A stretch of DNA of 10,571 bases. Source: an uncultured Collinsella sp. GTDB lineage: Bacteria > Actinomycetota > Coriobacteriia > Coriobacteriales > Coriobacteriaceae. Made by a program: the position numbers and the translations under genes. Each line of letters opens with the position of its first letter. Position 1 is the first letter of the stretch. Below, in pieces: positions 6,448-10,571 of this stretch. Under the pieces are notes generated by a model. The model saw only the letters and a list, made by a program, of their open reading frames with translations, was not told the origin of the DNA and did no database searches. The DNA is taken from the NCBI GenBank assembly GCA_900556675.1, contig USQE01000025.1, positions 1 through 10,571 on the forward strand, read 5' to 3'.

Positions 6448-7284
6448 GTGCCCGGACGTATCAAGCGAGCCGCCGTCGTCTTGTTTGCGCTCATGTTCCT
6501 TGTTGCCGCCTGTGTGGCCGCCCTGACGTATACCGTTCGAAGCAGTTCTTCCTCCCCGAATGAAGCCGACAAAGACCTCCCGGTACTCAAAATCGGCGTT
6601 ACGGATAACGACCCCTATGTGTATGTCGATACCACGGGCGATTACGCCGGTATCGATATCGACATCGCCCGCGAGGCCTGCAAACGTGCGGGGATCAAGC
6701 CGCAGTTTGTCGATATTGACTGGAACGATCGCGACCGGCTGCTCGAAAACGGCGATATCGATTGCCTGTGGTGTGATTATTCTCCCTGTTATCGCGAGGA
6801 TAAGTATTACTGGACCGAGCCGTATCTAACCGTGACGGTCTCGGTTGCCGCCAAGAAAACGAGTGGCATCAAGTCCTTGGCGCATCTCGATGGAAGCAAG
6901 ACCATCGCGGTAATTGCGGGCTCGGTGAGTGAACGCCGATTGCTCGCAGGGGATCTGGAAATCTCGCCGAACGTGCAAATCAAATCGTATGGTTCTGCCG
7001 AACTCTGCAAAGCCGCCCTCGCCAAAGGGTATGTCGACTGTTGGATGGCGGACGTTCAGCCGCTTGACCGACTTGTCGCCCGGTATCCCGGCCTTTACCG
7101 CGTGTTCGCTGACAACGTTATGACGGTTGATCTGGGCGTCGCGTTTGATGACAGCTATGAAGGACCGATCGTAAAGGATCTCAATACCGCATTGTTTGCC
7201 ATGGACCGAGATGGCACGATTGACCGTATTGTGGGCAATTACAAGACAGGGGCGACGACGGGCGGGCAAGGAGCAAATCCATGA
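6448..7284 (+). CDS. Family 3 extracellular solute-binding protein, probable amino-acid sensor
   Basis: A 278-residue exported protein. The GTG at 6448 was chosen because AAGGGAGG at 6437-6444 precedes it and the signal sequence then starts PGRIKR. The in-frame ATG at 6412 overlaps the likely -10 box, and a TTG at 6358 lies in the purB terminator. The hydrophobic core (8-30) contains LVAAC with Cys22 as a possible lipidation site, but hydrophobicity continues past it, so it may instead be a membrane anchor. The mature part fits the SBP_bac_3 fold: lobe 1 with GDYAGIDIDIAREA (64-77), Arg116 and TEPYL (123-127) where the family binds the ligand carboxylate, and Asp202 (WMADVQPL) where it binds the alpha-amino group. 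An amino-acid-like ligand is inferred. No permease or ATPase gene follows. Its stop overlaps the start of the cyclase gene, pointing to a signalling role. Confidence 0.88.
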   Translation: MPGRIKRAAVVLFALMFLVAACVAALTYTVRSSSSSPNEADKDLPVLKIGVTDNDPYVYVDTTGDYAGIDIDIAREACKRAGIKPQFVDIDWNDRDRLLENGDIDCLWCDYSPCYREDKYYWTEPYLTVTVSVAAKKTSGIKSLAHLDGSKTIAVIAGSVSERRLLAGDLEISPNVQIKSYGSAELCKAALAKGYVDCWMADVQPLDRLVARYPGLYRVFADNVMTVDLGVAFDDSYEGPIVKDLNTALFAMDRDGTIDRIVGNYKTGATTGGQGANP

Positions 7285-9080
7285 CAAATGATGAGCACCG
7301 CTTGCGTCGAAAGACTCTGACCGTCATAGCTGTCGGCGTTATTGTCAGCGCTGTCTTGTTAGGCCTGTTGTATACGGTTGGAACCCATCGCTGCCTCGAA
7401 AAAACGCTTGGGTTTGGCCAAGAAACCATGGCGTTTTTGGAAAACGCTTGCGAAAAATATGACCGCTACGAACAGGGGAGAAAAACCGAAGAGACGCACG
7501 ATTTGCTCGCCGCGGTCGAATCGTTTGCGACGTTCCTGTCCTCTGATCGCGTTGAGGTTAACGACGATCTTATCGAGCAATTTGTCCATGCCGAGAACCT
7601 TTCGGGGCTGATGGTCATGGACTCCGATGGCCATATGGCTGCCCACTACGACATCGATGGTCGCGATCCGCTCATGTTGTGGCGAGAGGAGCTGGCCTGT
7701 GCGCCGGTCGCATCGATGTATCAAGGTTCCAAAGTGACCTACTCAACTGTCGTCGAGCGCCGTGGTGTCGTTTTTGCCGTCTGTGCTATCCCGTATGGCG
7801 ACGGCGTTGCCTTGGCATACCGCTCATTTGTTTCCGATCCAGCGGACGACTATTCATATGCCATAGCCGACGTGCTTTCGAACAGCACCTTCCACCAGGG
7901 CCCCACGGTGCTTGTTATGGAGGATGCGGAGATTGTCTCATCCAACAGTGCCGATGCTGACGTGTCGCTCGCCCGATTCCTCACCAGCGCAGGGGTTGAG
8001 TGGAAAGACGATGGCCTAACGCGCATCGAATATCGAGGAGACAAATGGTACGCGGTGCGTGCGGCATACAAGGACTACCGCCTGTTTGCGCTGTATCCCA
8101 AATCTGAGGTCATGTCTGGCAGGATCACATTTGTCGCCTCTGGCGTCTTGGTGTGCCTTGCGTTTTGGGTCGTGGTACTGTTGGCTCGAAATATCGTTGA
8201 TCGCCGCAATTTGGTCGAAAAGGATAAACAGCTCGGCATTATCAATGCCATAAGCGCCATCTACGATTCGACTTTCCTTTTGCATCTCGACACCCTCGAG
8301 ATCGAGGGAATCAATATGTCGCCGACGATAGCGAAGATATTTGCCGAGCACAGCGAGGCATATGACTTTATGGACACGGTCTGCCGGGATATCGTGAGCC
8401 CCGAAAGCCGCGAAGCGGTTGTGGAACTCGTAGATATAAGTACGCTTCGCGAACGTATGGAGGGCGTACCGTACTTGGCTGCCGAGGTGCGAGATTGTCG
8501 AGGCGCTTGGTACTCGCTACAGGTTGTCCCCCAGCATCGCGATGAGCAAGGCCGGCTGGAGTCGGTCGTCGTGGCGACGCACAACATATCGATGGTCAAG
8601 CATGCCGAGGAGCTGACATACCAAGACAAACTGACGGGGCTTCGCAACCGCAACTACCTTGAATCGCGCGGAGATAGCCTGGTAAACGAGGGCTTGCCCG
8701 TGAGCGTGATTATGTTGGACTGCAATTATCTCAAGCGGACCAACGATATCTACGGTCACGAGATGGGGGATGAACTGCTGCGACGGACGGCGTCCGTGCT
8801 GCGGCGGGTGGCTGGTGCGGATTACCTGCCGATGCGCGTTGGCGGCGACGAGTTTTTGCTGGTTTGCCCCCATACTGACAACGAGTCTGCGCTCGGGCTG
8901 GAACAGGATCTTCGTCTCGGTCTTGCCGCGGTAAGCGATGAGGCACTGACGGTCAGCGCATCGATTGGCGTGGCGACCGTCGAGACGGCTGGAAATACGC
9001 TGGCCGATGTATATCGTGTCGCCGACCACAATATGTATCGGGAGAAGCGCACAGTCCACGCACGGGGTACGGGCTGCTAA
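7281..9080 (+). CDS. Membrane diguanylate cyclase with extracytoplasmic sensor and PAS-like domain
   Basis: This 599-residue protein makes c-di-GMP from two GTP at the inner face of the membrane. The order is: TM1 (about 12-34), an outside sensor region (35-281, alpha/beta, Cache-like in appearance), TM2 (282-304), a PAS-like domain (about 312-442, ending in ATHNISMVKHAEE), and GGDEF (about 445-596). The catalytic domain has DKLTGLRN, the metal Asp480 in LDCNYLKRTND, GHEMGD, and an intact GGDEF at 521-525. The usual second Asp of the DxD strand is Asn482. The inhibitory RxxD site is absent (GADY instead), so classic product inhibition is unlikely. ATG 7281 overlaps the upstream stop as ATGA, with AAGGAG seven bases before it, so translation is coupled to the binding protein. 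That partner may present the ligand to the sensor region. No EAL or HD-GYP domain is present. Confidence 0.95.
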   Translation: MTNDEHRLRRKTLTVIAVGVIVSAVLLGLLYTVGTHRCLEKTLGFGQETMAFLENACEKYDRYEQGRKTEETHDLLAAVESFATFLSSDRVEVNDDLIEQFVHAENLSGLMVMDSDGHMAAHYDIDGRDPLMLWREELACAPVASMYQGSKVTYSTVVERRGVVFAVCAIPYGDGVALAYRSFVSDPADDYSYAIADVLSNSTFHQGPTVLVMEDAEIVSSNSADADVSLARFLTSAGVEWKDDGLTRIEYRGDKWYAVRAAYKDYRLFALYPKSEVMSGRITFVASGVLVCLAFWVVVLLARNIVDRRNLVEKDKQLGIINAISAIYDSTFLLHLDTLEIEGINMSPTIAKIFAEHSEAYDFMDTVCRDIVSPESREAVVELVDISTLRERMEGVPYLAAEVRDCRGAWYSLQVVPQHRDEQGRLESVVVATHNISMVKHAEELTYQDKLTGLRNRNYLESRGDSLVNEGLPVSVIMLDCNYLKRTNDIYGHEMGDELLRRTASVLRRVAGADYLPMRVGGDEFLLVCPHTDNESALGLEQDLRLGLAAVSDEALTVSASIGVATVETAGNTLADVYRVADHNMYREKRTVHARGTGC

Positions 9081-9102
9081 TCTTGCCCCCACTAATCTAT
9101 GC

Positions 9103-9132
9103 ATCGTAGGATGTTGAATCGGTGCTTACGAT
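9103..9132. other. Dyad symmetry in the gap after the cyclase gene
   Basis: ATCGTAGG (9103-9110) pairs with CTTACGAT (9125-9132) in an eight-pair stem with one wobble and a 14-base loop. No T tract follows, so it is not a standard terminator. It lies 60-90 bases before the TSCPD start and could be an operator or a leader hairpin. A GATAAT at 9153-9158 downstream could be a -10, but no -35 fits. Confidence 0.3.
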
Positions 9133-9193
9133 AATAAGTCGGCCCAGGCGGGGATAATAGACGTCTGAAATTTCTTTCTGAGAGGGGATCTCA

Positions 9194-9457
9194 ATGATTA
9201 GTTTTGACTACAAGCCTCAGGGTGTATGCTCTCGCAATATCCACCTCAATCTTTCCGATGACGGCAGCAAAGTGCTGGGCGTCGAGTTTACCGGCGGCTG
9301 CGACGGCAATCTCAAGGCTATCTCCAAGCTGGTCGAGGGTGCTCCTGCCGATCGCGTAATCGAGGTTCTCGCTGGTAATACCTGCGGTATGAAAAAGACC
9401 TCCTGCGCCGATCAGCTTACGCGCGCTATCGAGGCCGCTCGCGCCGAGATCGCCTAA
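9194..9457 (+). CDS. TSCPD-domain small four-cysteine protein (TIGR03905-like)
   Basis: The protein has 87 residues and starts at ATG 9194, with AGAGGGG six bases upstream. It has the look of the TIGR03905 TSCPD family, small cytoplasmic proteins related to a C-terminal segment of B12-dependent ribonucleotide reductase. Four cysteines are spaced as in that family: Cys12 (GVCS), Cys36 (GGCDGN), Cys64 (NTCGMK) and Cys71 (TSCAD), and could bind a metal or an iron-sulfur centre. The name-giving motif reads TSCAD here, with Ala for Pro. Function is unknown for the family as far as I can say. The stop codon overlaps the next ATG by one base (TAATG), so the two are translated in tandem. Confidence 0.88.
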   Translation: MISFDYKPQGVCSRNIHLNLSDDGSKVLGVEFTGGCDGNLKAISKLVEGAPADRVIEVLAGNTCGMKKTSCADQLTRAIEAARAEIA

Positions 9458-10571
9458 TGGGTATCGCCGACCGCTTTAAGAATGGAATAACGCGTCGAGG
9501 TTTTGTGCTGGGTGGCGCCGCTACCGGTACTGCTGCCGTACTGGCCGGTTGCTCGAAAAAAACGGGCACGAGTGATGATGCCGCCGGCGAGCCGCAGGTT
9601 ATCAAGGACGATTCAAAGATTGTCTCGATTACGGATGAGTACGAGGCCGTCGAAATCGACCTCGAGCCTGCAGCTTCATGGACATTGCCTCTGGGTACGC
9701 TGCTGTACTACTGCGACGGCGATTACGCCGCGGCGATGATGGCACCCGCATCGGCGCGGCATGCCAACACGCTCGGTGTGCTCAACCTGGGCGACGGTTC
9801 GCTCACGACACTCATCGAGGACCCCGTCGAAGGTGCGGGGTATTCGTTTTACGATGTCCGCGCCGGCGATGGCGTATTTGCTTGGATCGAGATGAACTTT
9901 GCGAACGCATCGTGGAAGCTCTATGCGCAAAATACGGCAGGTGCGTCGCTTGTCGGCGATGTGGTCGAGCTCGACCGAGGCGGCAAGGACTACGACCCGC
10001 CGCTGTTTACGGCGTTCGAATCGTCCGTCATTTGGTACAAGATGCCTGCTGCAGGCGGCAATAAGACGAGTCACGACTCGTATTGCTACCGCCGCTCGCT
10101 CGACGAGGCAAAGGCCGAGGCTATTTGGAAGTCAACGGGTCGCTTTGCATCCGCCCCGCGTGTGAGTGACGGCATCTTGACCATTTCCCCGCGCGTGCGC
10201 AACGACGAGGGCGTCTACTACGGCATGACGGCGATCGACCTGACGGACGGCAACAATACCAAGAGGGCTCAGCTGGTCCTTCCCTCATCGGTGTCTCCCT
10301 TCGAGGCCGTATATATGGGCGACACGTTTGTGTTCTCCATCGAGGCCACCTATAGCGGCGTGGGGAGTCTAGGCAACATGGGCACCTATATCGGTAACGA
10401 GAATGGGACGTTCCTATTCCTGTCGCGCGAGCCGCTTGCGTGTGCTGCCGGCAGAAAAGGCAAATATCTGGTTAAGGTTCAGGCATCGCATTTTCTGATC
10501 GATACCTCCGCCAAAACCTATGGTTCGCTGCTGTCGCCCGACCGCGCTTTGGAGTATGGCGATTATCCAGC
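9457..10571 (+). CDS. Tat-exported lipoprotein, 3' end outside the window
   Basis: The frame is open from ATG 9457 to the right edge (371 full codons). The N-terminus carries a twin-arginine signal, TRRGFVLGG (Arg13-Arg14), a weakly hydrophobic stretch, and the lipobox LAGC with Cys32. It should fold in the cytoplasm, leave through Tat and be lipid-anchored outside. The mature part, from about residue 60, has repeated short beta-strand blocks (for example LGVLNLGDGSLTTL, GVFAWIEMNFANASWKLY, YYGMTAIDLTDG), which suggests a beta-propeller-like fold. I see no catalytic motif. No ribosome binding site precedes the ATG, and translation probably depends on coupling to the TSCPD gene through TAATG. 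Use of Tat hints at a bound cofactor or fast folding. The function is unknown. Confidence 0.88.
   Translation, partial: MGIADRFKNGITRRGFVLGGAATGTAAVLAGCSKKTGTSDDAAGEPQVIKDDSKIVSITDEYEAVEIDLEPAASWTLPLGTLLYYCDGDYAAAMMAPASARHANTLGVLNLGDGSLTTLIEDPVEGAGYSFYDVRAGDGVFAWIEMNFANASWKLYAQNTAGASLVGDVVELDRGGKDYDPPLFTAFESSVIWYKMPAAGGNKTSHDSYCYRRSLDEAKAEAIWKSTGRFASAPRVSDGILTISPRVRNDEGVYYGMTAIDLTDGNNTKRAQLVLPSSVSPFEAVYMGDTFVFSIEATYSGVGSLGNMGTYIGNENGTFLFLSREPLACAAGRKGKYLVKVQASHFLIDTSAKTYGSLLSPDRALEYGDYP

Noticed and set aside
8517..9104. Minus-strand frame of 195 codons opposite the GGDEF domain
   Set aside because: It is antisense to an intact and clearly conserved catalytic domain, with no supporting start signals.

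Overview
The window looks like a chromosomal segment of a high-GC, Gram-positive member of the Coriobacteriia, most likely Collinsella or a close relative. This is an inference from style, not a database match: G+C-rich coding sequence, strong AAGGAG-type ribosome binding sites, an LPxTG surface protein, Tat and Sec lipoprotein signals, tight terminators, and a small TSCPD protein coupled to a Tat lipoprotein. No phage, IS element, CRISPR array or toxin-antitoxin pair was found.

Layout. (1) 1-859, plus strand: the 3' end of an M28-type metallopeptidase-like gene, then a 72-residue single-span membrane protein, closed by a strong terminator. (2) 866-4297, minus strand: a 1143-residue sortase-anchored adhesin with an N-terminal thioester domain, six SpaA-like isopeptide domains and a C-terminal LPATG signal. 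It converges on the first group and probably shares its terminator. (3) 4298-4962: a regulatory gap, tRNA-Gly(CCC) with its own promoter and terminator, and then a structure-dense non-coding block. That block holds an inverted copy of the tRNA T-arm and several perfect hairpins, three of them with the same CGAAG apex. (4) 4963-6309: purB, a monocistronic housekeeping gene with its own promoter and terminator. (5) 6448-9080: a two-gene operon. A family 3 solute-binding protein overlaps by four bases (ATGA) with a membrane diguanylate cyclase carrying an extracytoplasmic sensor region, a PAS-like domain and an intact GGDEF domain. (6) 9194 to the end: a small four-cysteine TSCPD protein whose stop overlaps the start (TAATG) of a Tat-exported lipoprotein that runs off the window.

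How the parts may work together. The most suggestive unit is region 5. A periplasmic-type amino-acid-binding protein is translated together with a c-di-GMP synthase, and no ABC permease or ATPase is present in the window. This suggests the binding protein senses a ligand and signals to the cyclase, as NspS does for MbaA in Vibrio, rather than feeding a transporter. The adhesin and the putative c-di-GMP module could both bear on surface attachment, but nothing in the sequence links them directly. The tRNA-proximal hairpin block is the least explained DNA and might be a dispersed repeat family or a minus-strand structured RNA.
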